From Wenzhouxiangella sp. XN24 (lineage in GTDB: Bacteria > Pseudomonadota > Gammaproteobacteria > Steroidobacterales > XN24), in NCBI RefSeq assembly GCF_011064545.1, contig NZ_JAAMFG010000030.1, positions 124,001-188,000 of the forward strand: a stretch of 64,000 nt of DNA, in the 5' to 3' direction. Shown here piece after piece: positions 41,562 to 50,217 of the stretch (the stretch's first letter is position 1; each line of letters opens with the position of its first letter). The position numbers and the translations under genes were made by a program. Under the pieces are notes generated by a model that did no database searches, was not told the DNA's origin, and saw only the letters and a program-made list of their open reading frames with translations.

Positions 41562-42989
41562 ATGCCCGTTACTGGCCTCCAACCCCAGGTCATGCCCCAG
41601 GAGATACTGAGTCCCATGAAGTCACGCCCCCTCGCCGCGGTCGCGGCCGTACTCGCTCTCGCCGTCGCCACGCCGTTGCAGGCGCAGCTGCCTGCCATGG
41701 TCGACGGTTCCCCCCTGCCCTCGCTGGCGCCGATGGTGAAAAAGACGGCCCCGGCCGTCGTGAACATCGCGACCCGGGGCAGCGTCGAGGTGGGCGGCGG
41801 CCCCAACCCTTTTCTCGACGATCCTTTTTTCCGCCGCTTTTTCGACATGCCGGACCAGCCCCGCCAGCGTCGCCAGACCCGGAGCGCCGGTTCGGGCGTG
41901 ATCGTCGATGCCCGCGAGGGCCTGGTGATCACCAACGCGCACGTCATCGACGGCGCGGAGGAAATCACGGTCACGCTGCAGGATGACCGCAGCTTCGAGG
42001 CCGAGGTGATCGGCGCCGACGCGGCCACCGACATCGCGCTGTTGCGAATCCCCGCCGAACGCCTCACACAGCTCGAGATCGCGGATTCCTCGCGCGCCGA
42101 AGTGGGCGATTTCGTGGTTGCGATCGGCAACCCCTTCGGCCTGGGGCACACCGTCACCTCGGGCATCGTCAGCGCGCTGGGTCGCTCCGGCATCAACCCG
42201 GAGGGCTACGAGGACTTCATCCAGACCGACGCGTCCATCAATCCCGGCAACTCGGGCGGCGCGCTGGTCAACCTGCGCGGCGAACTGGTCGGCGTGAACT
42301 CGGCCATCATCTCGCGCGGCGGCGGCAACATCGGCATCGGCTTCGCCATCCCGTCGAACATGGCGCGCTCGATCATGTCGCAGCTGCTCGAGTTCGGCGA
42401 AGTGCGCCGCGGCCTGCTCGGCGTGAACATCTACACCATCACCCCCGACATCGCCGAGGCCTACGGCGTGGAAGCCACGCAGGGCGCGCTGGTCTCGCAG
42501 GTGCTGCCTGACTCCGCCGCCGAAAAGGCCAAGATCGAGGTCGGCGACATCATCCGCAGCGTGGACGGCAAGGCCATCGACAGCGCCAACGAGCTGCGCA
42601 ACGCCATCGGCCTCAAGCGCAGCGGCGAGTCGGTCGAACTGGAGGTCCTGCGCAACGGCAAGGAACGCAAGATCCGCGTCAAGCTGGGCGAGCAGGCGCG
42701 CCAGGAACAGGTGGCGGCCGAGGAGATCCACCCGGGCCTGCAGGGCGCGGAGCTGGAGACCCTCACGCCCGGGTCGGACAACTATGACGGGCGGCCCGGC
42801 GTGCTGGTGGCGGCCGTCGAGCCGAACAGTCCGGCCGCGCAGCGCGGCTTGCGGCCCGGTGACGTGATCGTGGGGGTGAATCGTCGGGCGGTGAGTAACC
42901 TGGAAGAGTTGCGCGATGCCGCCAGCGGCCAGTCGCTGCTGCTCAACCTGCGCCGCGGCAACACCAGCCTCATCCTGCCGATCCGCTGA
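41562..42989 (+). CDS. DegP/DegQ-type periplasmic serine endoprotease (Do family)
   Basis: A 475-residue periplasmic quality-control protease with two PDZ domains. The triad is complete: His in VITNAHVIDGAEE, Asp in ATDIALLRIPAE, Ser in NPGNSGGALVNLRGE. PDZ1 and PDZ2 span about residues 290-375 and 395-470. The upstream ATG (41562) has GGAAGGA 4 nt before it and gives a signal peptide with a 20-residue n-region; an internal ATG at 41616 (MKSRPLAAVAAVLALAVATP) is an equally good signal start. A TATTCT box at 41539 may be its promoter. Confidence 0.95.
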   Translation: MPVTGLQPQVMPQEILSPMKSRPLAAVAAVLALAVATPLQAQLPAMVDGSPLPSLAPMVKKTAPAVVNIATRGSVEVGGGPNPFLDDPFFRRFFDMPDQPRQRRQTRSAGSGVIVDAREGLVITNAHVIDGAEEITVTLQDDRSFEAEVIGADAATDIALLRIPAERLTQLEIADSSRAEVGDFVVAIGNPFGLGHTVTSGIVSALGRSGINPEGYEDFIQTDASINPGNSGGALVNLRGELVGVNSAIISRGGGNIGIGFAIPSNMARSIMSQLLEFGEVRRGLLGVNIYTITPDIAEAYGVEATQGALVSQVLPDSAAEKAKIEVGDIIRSVDGKAIDSANELRNAIGLKRSGESVELEVLRNGKERKIRVKLGEQARQEQVAAEEIHPGLQGAELETLTPGSDNYDGRPGVLVAAVEPNSPAAQRGLRPGDVIVGVNRRAVSNLEELRDAASGQSLLLNLRRGNTSLILPIR

Positions 42990-42998
42990 GCGACGGCA

Positions 42999-43026
42999 GC
43001 GCCCCGGCCAGCACCGGCCGGGGCGC
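42999..43026. terminator. Strong hairpin between convergent degP-like and TSUP genes
   Basis: GCGCCCCGGCC pairs with GGCCGGGGCGC around a 6-nt loop AGCACC, an 11-bp stem in the 47-bp convergent gap. It has no T run but is very stable and probably ends or protects the transcripts of both genes. Confidence 0.6.
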
Positions 43027-43036
43027 CATTCCAGGT

Positions 43037-43852
43037 CTAGTGGCCGCCGACCAGCATGTCGGCGGCCACGACCAGCAGCAGCACGGCGAACAGCCGGCGC
43101 AACTGCAACACCGGGAGCCGGTGCGCGAGCCGCGCGCCGAGTGGCGCGGTCACCATGCTCGCCAGCGCGATCACCGCGATCGCCGGCCAGTACAGGTAAC
43201 CGGTGGCGAGCGCCGGCGAGGCCGCGGACTGGCCCGCAAGCCCGTAACCGAGCGCACCCGAGAGCGCCACCGGCAAGGTGCAGGCGGCCGCCGTGCCCAC
43301 CGCCATGCGCATCGGTACCGAATGGAACACCAGGTACGGCACGGTGAGCACGCCGCCGCCGATCCCGCCGAGCGCCGAAACGGTGCCGATCACCGTGCCG
43401 GCCGCCAGGTTGCGCGGCCAGCGCGGCAACGGCCCGTGCGCCACCGGCTCGATCTTCGGCGCGAAGCCGATCTGCAGCGCCATGACGATGGCGAACAGGC
43501 CGAACACGATCTCCAGCGAGCGGGTCGCCAGCGCATCGGCCAGCCATGCGCCGCACAACGCACCGATCACGACGCCCGGCGCGAGGCTGCGCACCGCGGG
43601 CCACAGCACCGCCCCGTAACCATGGTGAGCGCGCAGGGAGGACAACGCCGTGAACACGATCACCGCCAGCGAACTGCCGAGGGCGACGTGCATGCGCGCC
43701 GCGGGTTCCACCGCCACCAGGCCCGCCGCGAACACGGCGCTCAGGGCGGGAACGATCACGAGCCCCCCGCCGATGCCGAACATTCCCGCCAGCAACCCGG
43801 ACAGCGCGCCGATGGCAGGAAAAACAAGCAGGATCGCGAACAGCGAAGGCAT
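43037..43852 (-). CDS. TSUP-family (TauE/SafE) membrane permease
   Basis: A 271-residue inner-membrane protein with about eight transmembrane segments in two repeats. Repeat 1 contains SGLLAGMFGIGGGLVIVPAL and repeat 2 contains GTVSALGGIGGGVLTVPYLV, the paired GxGGG motifs of the TSUP family, which transports sulfite, sulfonates or organic anions. The substrate cannot be told. The gene is alone on the minus strand, converging on the degP-like gene. Confidence 0.92.
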   Translation of the reverse strand: MPSLFAILLVFPAIGALSGLLAGMFGIGGGLVIVPALSAVFAAGLVAVEPAARMHVALGSSLAVIVFTALSSLRAHHGYGAVLWPAVRSLAPGVVIGALCGAWLADALATRSLEIVFGLFAIVMALQIGFAPKIEPVAHGPLPRWPRNLAAGTVIGTVSALGGIGGGVLTVPYLVFHSVPMRMAVGTAAACTLPVALSGALGYGLAGQSAASPALATGYLYWPAIAVIALASMVTAPLGARLAHRLPVLQLRRLFAVLLLVVAADMLVGGH

Positions 43853-43943
43853 GGCGCGGACCGGTTGTCTATAACTGAGCGGCGAGCATAATGCTTACAT
43901 CCCGGAGCCGCGAGGCCCGTCACCCGAGTAACGTACCACCACC

Positions 43944-45899
43944 ATGCCATTGATCGCCCTGTGCACCGCCCTGCTGCTCTCGCTGGCCACCCCGGCGACG
44001 GCCGCCGCAACCCTCGACAGCCAGCGTGATGCCTTTCGCGCAGGGCTGGCCCATGCCGAGGCCGGCCGCTGGGATCGCGTCGAGCCCGAGCTGGCGGCGC
44101 TGCAGGGCTACCCGCTGCTGCCGGACCTGCGCGCCGCCTTCCTGCGCAGCCGGCTCGGCCGGGTGGATGACGCCGAGGTCCGGGCATTCCTGGCCGCGCA
44201 TCCCGAGCTCGGCTTCAGCGATGGCCTGCGGCGGCAATGGGCCCATTCCCTGGCCCGGCGCGGCGCCTGGGGCGACTACCTCGAGGTGTACGAGCAGCAC
44301 TACGCCACACGCAACGACACGACCCTGGATTGTCACGCGTTCACCGCGCGGCTGCGCCGCGGCGCGACCGCGGGGCTGGCCGAGGCGGCGCTGGCGCGCT
44401 GGTTGTCCCCCGTGAGCCAGCCTGAGGCCTGCGATCCCGCCTTCGAGTGGCTGGCGGCACAGCGTGAACTGACCGACGAGCGACGGCGGCAACGCATGAC
44501 CCTGGCGCTCGAGGTGGGCGAGTTCCGCCTCGCACGCTGGCTGGCGCGGCCTTTGGGCGACGCCGCGGTGGCGGAAGTCGATCGCTGGTCGCGAATCCAT
44601 GCCGATCCGGTGACCCGCCTGGGGGCCCCGGACGACTGGCGCGACACGCCGCGCGAGCGGGCGTTGCTGCTGTACGGTTTCCAGCGACTGGCGAGCGCCG
44701 AGCCCGAACTGGCGGCGCGCCGCTGGCCGGCGTTTCGTGCGACCTTCGCCTTCGAGGACGCCGAGCGCGCCCTGGTCGATCGGCGCATCGCGCTGGTCCA
44801 CGCGTGGCGTCACCTGCCGGGCGCCGCGGACTTGCTGGCCACATTGCCGGCGGACAGCCACGACGCCGATACGCGTACCTGGGCGGTGCGCCTCGCGATT
44901 CGTGCGCAGGACTGGCAAGCCGTCGAGGCGGGACTGGCGCGACTCGACGCCGGCACGGCCGCAGAGCCGGTGTGGCGCTACTGGCAGGCCCGCATGCTGG
45001 AGGCCACGGGCCGCGCACCGGCGGCCCGGCCGGTCTACGCGGCGCTCGCGACGGAGCGCGGCTACTACAGCTTCATGGCGGCGGACCGGCTGGACGCGGA
45101 CTACAACTGGCAGCACGCCGACACGGCGCCCGACGAAGCGATGCTGGCCGCGCTGGCGCGCCGACCCGACCTGGTGCGTGCCAGGGAACTGTTCCACGTC
45201 GGCCTGGAGAATCACGGCCGCATCGAGTGGCAGCGCGCCGTGGCGCGTCTCGCCCCGCCGGAGCGGGCCCAGGCGGGGATTCTCGCCAAGCGCTGGGGCT
45301 GGTACTCGCGTGCCATCACGGCCGCCACGGGCGCCGGGCTGGTCAATGATCTCGACCTGCGTTTCCCGCTGCCCTGGCGTCCGCTGATCGAGGCGCAGAG
45401 CGCGCGCGCGGGCATCAGCAGCGCGTGGGTCTACGGTGTCACGCGCAGCGAGAGCCTGTTCATGCCCGACGCCAGCTCCGGCGCCGGCGCCATCGGCCTT
45501 ATGCAGCTCTTGCCGGCCACGGGACGCCAGACCGCGCCGCAGGCGGGCGTGAGTTTCCGCGGCTACCAGACACTGCTCGACCCCGAGACCAACGTCGCGC
45601 TCGGCACGACCTACCTCGCCGAGATGCTGGCGCGCTTCGGCAATCACCGGGTGCTCGCCACCGCCGCCTACAACGCCGGCCCGAACCGCGTGGACCGCTG
45701 GCTGCCGGACGACGCGTCGCTGCCGGCCGACGCCTGGGTGGACTCGATGCCTTATCGCGAGACGCGCGGCTATGTGCAGCGCGTCCTTGCCAGCGAGGCG
45801 GTCTTCCAGTGGCGCATGTCGGGCCAGACGGTGCGCATCACCGAGGCCATGCAGCCGGTACCGCCGCGGGCCGGATCAGCTGCGGGAGTTGCACCCTAG
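43944..45899 (+). CDS. slt: Soluble lytic murein transglycosylase
   Basis: A 651-residue periplasmic enzyme that cleaves peptidoglycan to anhydromuropeptides. A signal peptide (LIALCTALLLSLATPATAAA) precedes a long superhelical U-shaped domain (about 30-460) and the C-terminal SLT domain. The catalytic Glu is in YGVTRSESLFMPDASSGAGA; IGLMQLLPATGRQT, LGTTYLAEML and ATAAYNAGPNRVDRWL complete the fold. Divergent from the TSUP gene. Confidence 0.95.
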   Translation: MPLIALCTALLLSLATPATAAATLDSQRDAFRAGLAHAEAGRWDRVEPELAALQGYPLLPDLRAAFLRSRLGRVDDAEVRAFLAAHPELGFSDGLRRQWAHSLARRGAWGDYLEVYEQHYATRNDTTLDCHAFTARLRRGATAGLAEAALARWLSPVSQPEACDPAFEWLAAQRELTDERRRQRMTLALEVGEFRLARWLARPLGDAAVAEVDRWSRIHADPVTRLGAPDDWRDTPRERALLLYGFQRLASAEPELAARRWPAFRATFAFEDAERALVDRRIALVHAWRHLPGAADLLATLPADSHDADTRTWAVRLAIRAQDWQAVEAGLARLDAGTAAEPVWRYWQARMLEATGRAPAARPVYAALATERGYYSFMAADRLDADYNWQHADTAPDEAMLAALARRPDLVRARELFHVGLENHGRIEWQRAVARLAPPERAQAGILAKRWGWYSRAITAATGAGLVNDLDLRFPLPWRPLIEAQSARAGISSAWVYGVTRSESLFMPDASSGAGAIGLMQLLPATGRQTAPQAGVSFRGYQTLLDPETNVALGTTYLAEMLARFGNHRVLATAAYNAGPNRVDRWLPDDASLPADAWVDSMPYRETRGYVQRVLASEAVFQWRMSGQTVRITEAMQPVPPRAGSAAGVAP

Positions 45900-46087
45900 C
45901 GGCCTCCCGCTATGGCTCGCGTCATCGTGTCCGGACCAGGCTATAGCGCGACGCATGCCGCGTGCGGGCCGCGTCGTCGTCCAGAGAATTGAGACACAGG
46001 CCGAGGGTCTGTAACCGTGGGTCTGCTAGTCTCTCGCTGGGCGAAAGTCCCGCGGGACTGATCGCCGACGGACCGGGGAATTGCTCG

Positions 46088-46663
46088 ATGGGCGACGTGA
46101 CCGTACTGCTGCGCAAGTTGAACGCCGGCGATCTCGCGGCGCGCGAGACGCTGTTGGCGCTGATCTACAGCGAATTGACGGCGATCGCCGCACGCCACCT
46201 CGCCGGGGAACGCCATGAGCGTGAACTCGAGCCGCAGGCACTGGTGCACGAGGGCTGGCTGCGCATGGTGGAGCTGAAGCGGATCACCTGGCAGGACCGG
46301 GAACACTTCCTCGCCATGGCCGCGCGCGTGATGCGCCAGGTGCTCGTGGACGCGGCGCGCAAGCGCAACGCCGCCAAGCGCGATGGCGGGCTGCAGGTGA
46401 CGCTGAGCGGGCTGGCGGCATTCGAACCCGACTCGAACACCGACGTGTTGCAGCTGCACGAGGCGCTCGAACGGCTCGCCGAGATCGACCCGCGGCGCGC
46501 CGAACTCGTCGAGCTGCGCTACTTTGGTGGCCTCACCATCGAGGAAATCGCCGAGTTCGTCGGCAGCTCGCCCGCCACCGTGAAGCGAAACTGGGACGTG
46601 GCGCGCGGCTGGCTGTTTCGCGCCATGACCACCGACGCCGATGAAGGCGCGGATCCACGATGA
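46088..46663 (+). CDS. ECF sigma factor of the TIGR02999 (ECF43-like) group
   Basis: A 191-residue extracytoplasmic-function sigma factor. Region 2 spans residues 1-95 (DREHFLAMAARVMRQVLVDA) and region 4 about 125-180 (ELVELRYFGGLTIEEIAEFV, then VGSSPATVKRNWDVARGWLF). The start ATG at 46088 is chosen because the family begins there. It overlaps the kinase gene by 4 bp; such sigma factors are controlled by their linked Ser/Thr kinases rather than by anti-sigma factors. Where family members usually have PTALVHEA, this one has EPQALVHEG, with Gln in place of Thr. Confidence 0.9.
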   Translation: MGDVTVLLRKLNAGDLAARETLLALIYSELTAIAARHLAGERHERELEPQALVHEGWLRMVELKRITWQDREHFLAMAARVMRQVLVDAARKRNAAKRDGGLQVTLSGLAAFEPDSNTDVLQLHEALERLAEIDPRRAELVELRYFGGLTIEEIAEFVGSSPATVKRNWDVARGWLFRAMTTDADEGADPR

Positions 46664-49017
46664 GCGAGGACGGGCGTGCGCAACGCGTGCTCGCGCTTTG
46701 CGACGAGGCCCTTGCGCTGGCTCCGTCCGAGCGCGGCGCGTTCCTCGACGACGCCTGTGCGGGTGACGAGCTGCTGCGCGCCGCGGTGGACTCGCTCATC
46801 CAGGCTGTCACGGAGGCCGGCAGTTTTCTCGATCCCGAGCCGGCAGCGGTCGATGCACGGCAACGACTCGGTACGCGCGTCGGCGCATTCACGATCATCG
46901 AGCCCCTGGGTGAGGGCGGGATGGGCACGGTCTACCTCGCCGAGCGCCAGGCCGAAAACTACACCCAGCGCGTCGCCATCAAGATCATCCGCGGCCAGCT
47001 CGCCAGCCGTGATGTGCTGGAGCGATTCGATGAAGAGCGACGCATCCTCGCGGGCCTCAACCATCCCTACATCGCCGGGCTGATCGACGCCGGAACGACC
47101 GACGACGGCGCGCCGTATCTCGTCATGGAATACGTCGAGGGCGTACCGATCGACCAGTTCTGCGACGAGCGGCGCCTCGACATCCCGGCGCGGCTGCGGC
47201 TCCTGATCAAGGTCATGCTGGCCGTGCAGGCCGCGCACCAGAATCTCGTCGTGCACCGCGATCTTAAGCCTTCCAACGTGCTGGTCACCCGCGACGGGCT
47301 CCCCAAGCTGCTGGACTTCGGCATCGCCAAGCTCACCGCCACCACCGACCAGCAGGCGACGGCCAACCTGACGATGCTCTGGGGCCAGGCGATGACACCG
47401 AATTACGCCAGCCCGGAACAAATCCTCGAGGCGCGCGCCACCACGGTGAGCGACGTCTACTCGCTGGGCGTGCTCGCTTACCAGCTGCTCACCGGGCAGC
47501 TGCCCTACCGCGTCGATGGGCGCAGCCAGCGCGACCTTGTTCGCGCGGTGGAAACGCTGACCATTCCTCGCCCAAGCAGCCGGCTGTCGCCTCCCTGCGA
47601 ACCCGCGATCGCGCGCGACGTCGCTGCGCGTCGCGGTCTTGCGCCGGCACGACTCGCGGCGACTTTGGCCGGCGACCTGGACAACATCCTGCTGATGGCG
47701 TTGCGTGCAGAACCCGAAAGACGCTACGGCTCGGTGGCCCAGTTCGCCGAAGATCTCGGCCGTTACCTGGACGGCCGGCCGGTCGCGGCGCGCGCCGATG
47801 CCTTTGGCTACCAGGCCGGCAAATTCCTGCGCCGCCACTGGCTGTCGCTGGGTGCAGTGAGTGCCCTCGTGCTGTCACTGGCGGCCGGCCTGCTGAGCTT
47901 CGCCTGGCAGGCGGAACAGGCACGTGCGGAGCGCGACCGCACGCTGAAGGTCAACGAGTTCCTGCAGGATATCCTGCTGGAGGCCGACCCCTACTCGGCC
48001 GGCGCCGATGTCACCGTTCGCGACGTGCTGCGCAAGGCGGACGAGATGATCACCGCCCGCTTCACTGGCCTGCCGGACCTCGAGGCCCCACTGCGCCGGA
48101 CCATCGGCTACACGCAGCTCGGGCTGCACGAGCTCGACGCGGCAGAGGCGAACCTCGAGCGAGCCTACGCCTTGAACCTGGAACTCTATGGGGCGGACGA
48201 CACGCGGAGCCGGCAAACCCTTTCGGACCTGGGCTGGCTGGCCTCGCAGCGCGGGGATTTCGAGCTCGCTCGCGAGCGCTATGGCCAAGCGCTGGCCGCA
48301 CGCGCCGACGCCACGCCAACAGAGTTCGACCTCCAGCTGGCCAACGATTTCTCGGTGGTGCTGAACGATTTCGGCGCCTCGGCGGAAAGCCTTGCCCTGC
48401 TGCAAACCGCAGAGGCCGCATTGACGCACCTCGCTGTCGAGCAGGGGTTGCGCCAGAGCCTTTTGATCAACCTCGGATTGACGCATCACGACCTCGGTCA
48501 ACTCGAGACCGCGGAACAGTACTATCGGCGCGCCATCGAGGCCGATCCCGAGCCGGACGGCGACGGGAACCAGATACAACGGGCGACGCTACTGAACAAC
48601 CTCGGTTCGCTCCTCGGCGCCCAAGGGCGGCATGAAGAAGCGCTCGCGCTGTTCCGTGAATCCCTCGGCGTGCGCCAGCGAGTGGTGGGCGACCTGCATG
48701 GCTCCACCGCGATCGCTCACCTCCAGCTTGGTCGGATGTTGCTCGACCTCGGCAGGACCGCAGATGCTCGCCCACATGTCATGGCCGCAGTCGAAATCTC
48801 GCGCGCGGTGCTCCCCGGGGAAAGCCGGCAAGTGATCTACGCGGAAGCACTGCGCGCCCGACTCGCCCACGAGGAAGGCGATTCCGCGAGCGCTGCTGCA
48901 GGACTTGCAGAGGCCTTGGACCGCTTGCACGCCACGAACTCGAATCCTGACACGATCGAACTGGTGGCCCGGTGGCTGGATGTCGTTACGGATGAAAATA
49001 CGGGTGCAGCCGACTGA
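46660..49017 (+). CDS. Membrane Ser/Thr protein kinase with C-terminal TPR domain
   Basis: A 785-residue kinase. Domain order: a short N-terminal helical region, the kinase domain (about 77-375), a transmembrane helix (about 396-416) and TPR repeats outside (about 470-770). Catalytic features are the glycine loop LGEGGMGTVYLAE, Lys108 in VAIKII, HRDLKPSNVLV (Asp 201), LDFGIAKL and NYASPEQ. The coupled ECF sigma factor upstream is the probable substrate, so the TPR part may sense a periplasmic protein. Confidence 0.94.
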   Translation: MSEDGRAQRVLALCDEALALAPSERGAFLDDACAGDELLRAAVDSLIQAVTEAGSFLDPEPAAVDARQRLGTRVGAFTIIEPLGEGGMGTVYLAERQAENYTQRVAIKIIRGQLASRDVLERFDEERRILAGLNHPYIAGLIDAGTTDDGAPYLVMEYVEGVPIDQFCDERRLDIPARLRLLIKVMLAVQAAHQNLVVHRDLKPSNVLVTRDGLPKLLDFGIAKLTATTDQQATANLTMLWGQAMTPNYASPEQILEARATTVSDVYSLGVLAYQLLTGQLPYRVDGRSQRDLVRAVETLTIPRPSSRLSPPCEPAIARDVAARRGLAPARLAATLAGDLDNILLMALRAEPERRYGSVAQFAEDLGRYLDGRPVAARADAFGYQAGKFLRRHWLSLGAVSALVLSLAAGLLSFAWQAEQARAERDRTLKVNEFLQDILLEADPYSAGADVTVRDVLRKADEMITARFTGLPDLEAPLRRTIGYTQLGLHELDAAEANLERAYALNLELYGADDTRSRQTLSDLGWLASQRGDFELARERYGQALAARADATPTEFDLQLANDFSVVLNDFGASAESLALLQTAEAALTHLAVEQGLRQSLLINLGLTHHDLGQLETAEQYYRRAIEADPEPDGDGNQIQRATLLNNLGSLLGAQGRHEEALALFRESLGVRQRVVGDLHGSTAIAHLQLGRMLLDLGRTADARPHVMAAVEISRAVLPGESRQVIYAEALRARLAHEEGDSASAAAGLAEALDRLHATNSNPDTIELVARWLDVVTDENTGAAD

Positions 49018-49029
49018 GCGGCTGCACCC
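49002..49029 (+). terminator. Hairpin terminator overlapping the kinase stop codon
   Basis: GGGTGCAGCCG and CGGCTGCACCC form a perfect 11-bp stem around the 6-nt loop ACTGAG, and the stop codon TGA lies in that loop. The tail TTGTCTCCT is only partly T-rich. The hairpin closes the ECF-kinase operon. Confidence 0.8.
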
Positions 49030-49083
49030 TTGTCTCCTCAGGCCGCCGGGCATCCCTCATCCGCGTGTCCCCGGCGGGCAGAC

Positions 49084-50163
49084 CTACCTCGTAGGGTCGC
49101 CGCCGGGTTCCGCGGCGATCGCCAGCAGACGCCTGAACTCGGCATCACGCGATTCACGCGGCATCGCCGCCAGCGCCCCGCAGGCGGCGTAGAAATCCGC
49201 CAGCTCGCCGTCGGCCTGGTGCAGCAGCAGGCGGAAGGCCGGCACGAGGCCGCGATAGGTCGCCGAGGGGATCAGGCGCGCATTGTTGAGCGGCGCCGCG
49301 AACCAGCGGTCGTAGCCGGGCCAGCCGTCCCAGCCGGCTTTCAGCGCCGCGTACTCGGCTTCCAGCTGGGCGAAGGCCGCTTCCTTGTCGGCGCGCATCT
49401 CCGCCGGCGGCGACTCGGTCTCGTAGATCGCCTGCAGGCGCGCCCGTGTCCGCGCGAGCAGCAGTTCGAACGCGGCCGCGCGTTCGCGCCGCGTCTCCCA
49501 CTCGGCGAGCGCCGCGTCGCGTCCGTCCTGGCCCAGCCAGCGTCGCACGCCCACCTCCTCGACCGTGGTGGCGAAGGCCTCGTTGAAGGCCGAATCGTCG
49601 TCGACGTAGAGCTGCTGGTGCGCGAGCTCGTGGAACAGCACGCCCGCAAGGCGCGCGTCGTCCGGATACAGCATGGTGGAGAGCACCGGGTCCGCGAAGC
49701 GGCCCAGCGTCGAGTAAGCGGCCGCGCCGCCGACCCACGTGTCATAGCCCTCCGCGGCATACTGCGCCGCCGTCCGCTCGGCGTCTTCGCGGTCGAAGTA
49801 GCCGCGATAGACGACGCAACCCGCCACCGGGAAACACCAGGTCTTCGGCTGCAGGGAGAACTCGGGCGCCGCGAACACATTGAACACGACGGCGGAACGC
49901 TCCAGCTGGACGTAGGAGGTGTAACTCCCGTTGTCGGGCAGGCCGAGCTCCGTGATCGCAAACTCGCGGGCGTCCTGCACCACTGCGAGCCGCTCGCGCA
50001 CCCATTCGGGGGTTGCCGGATCGGCCATGACCGTGTCGATCGGTTCGCGCGCCGCCATCAGGCCGAGATGGCCCGACACGGCCTGGCCGTAATAGGCCAG
50101 GGTGCCGCAGCCGGCCAGCGGCAGGCAGCCGATGAGCAACAGGATTCCAGCCAGGCGACGCAC
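49084..50163 (-). CDS. Predicted exported aminopeptidase (PF10023/COG4324-like), lipoprotein
   Basis: A 359-residue zinc peptidase. The GTG start at 50163 gives a signal with lipobox LPLAGC. The zinc motif is GVLFHELAHQQLYV, followed by AFNEAFATTVEEVGVRRW with the third ligand Glu. The rest matches the predicted aminopeptidase family. Physiological substrate unknown. It is divergent from cca across 54 bp. Confidence 0.88.
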   Translation of the reverse strand: MRRLAGILLLIGCLPLAGCGTLAYYGQAVSGHLGLMAAREPIDTVMADPATPEWVRERLAVVQDAREFAITELGLPDNGSYTSYVQLERSAVVFNVFAAPEFSLQPKTWCFPVAGCVVYRGYFDREDAERTAAQYAAEGYDTWVGGAAAYSTLGRFADPVLSTMLYPDDARLAGVLFHELAHQQLYVDDDSAFNEAFATTVEEVGVRRWLGQDGRDAALAEWETRRERAAAFELLLARTRARLQAIYETESPPAEMRADKEAAFAQLEAEYAALKAGWDGWPGYDRWFAAPLNNARLIPSATYRGLVPAFRLLLHQADGELADFYAACGALAAMPRESRDAEFRRLLAIAAEPGGDPTR

Positions 50164-50205
50164 GCGACAACGATAACAGTCCGCGGTGCGCCGCGGCAGT
50201 GACGC

Positions 50206-50217
50206 TACAATGCGCCC
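50206..50217 (+). promoter_or_regulatory. Possible promoter placing cca on a leaderless transcript
   Basis: TACAAT at 50206-50211 fits a -10 box and ends 6 nt before the cca ATG, which has no ribosome site upstream. Transcription would then start at or next to the start codon. The -35 region is weak. Evidence is positional only. Confidence 0.4.
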
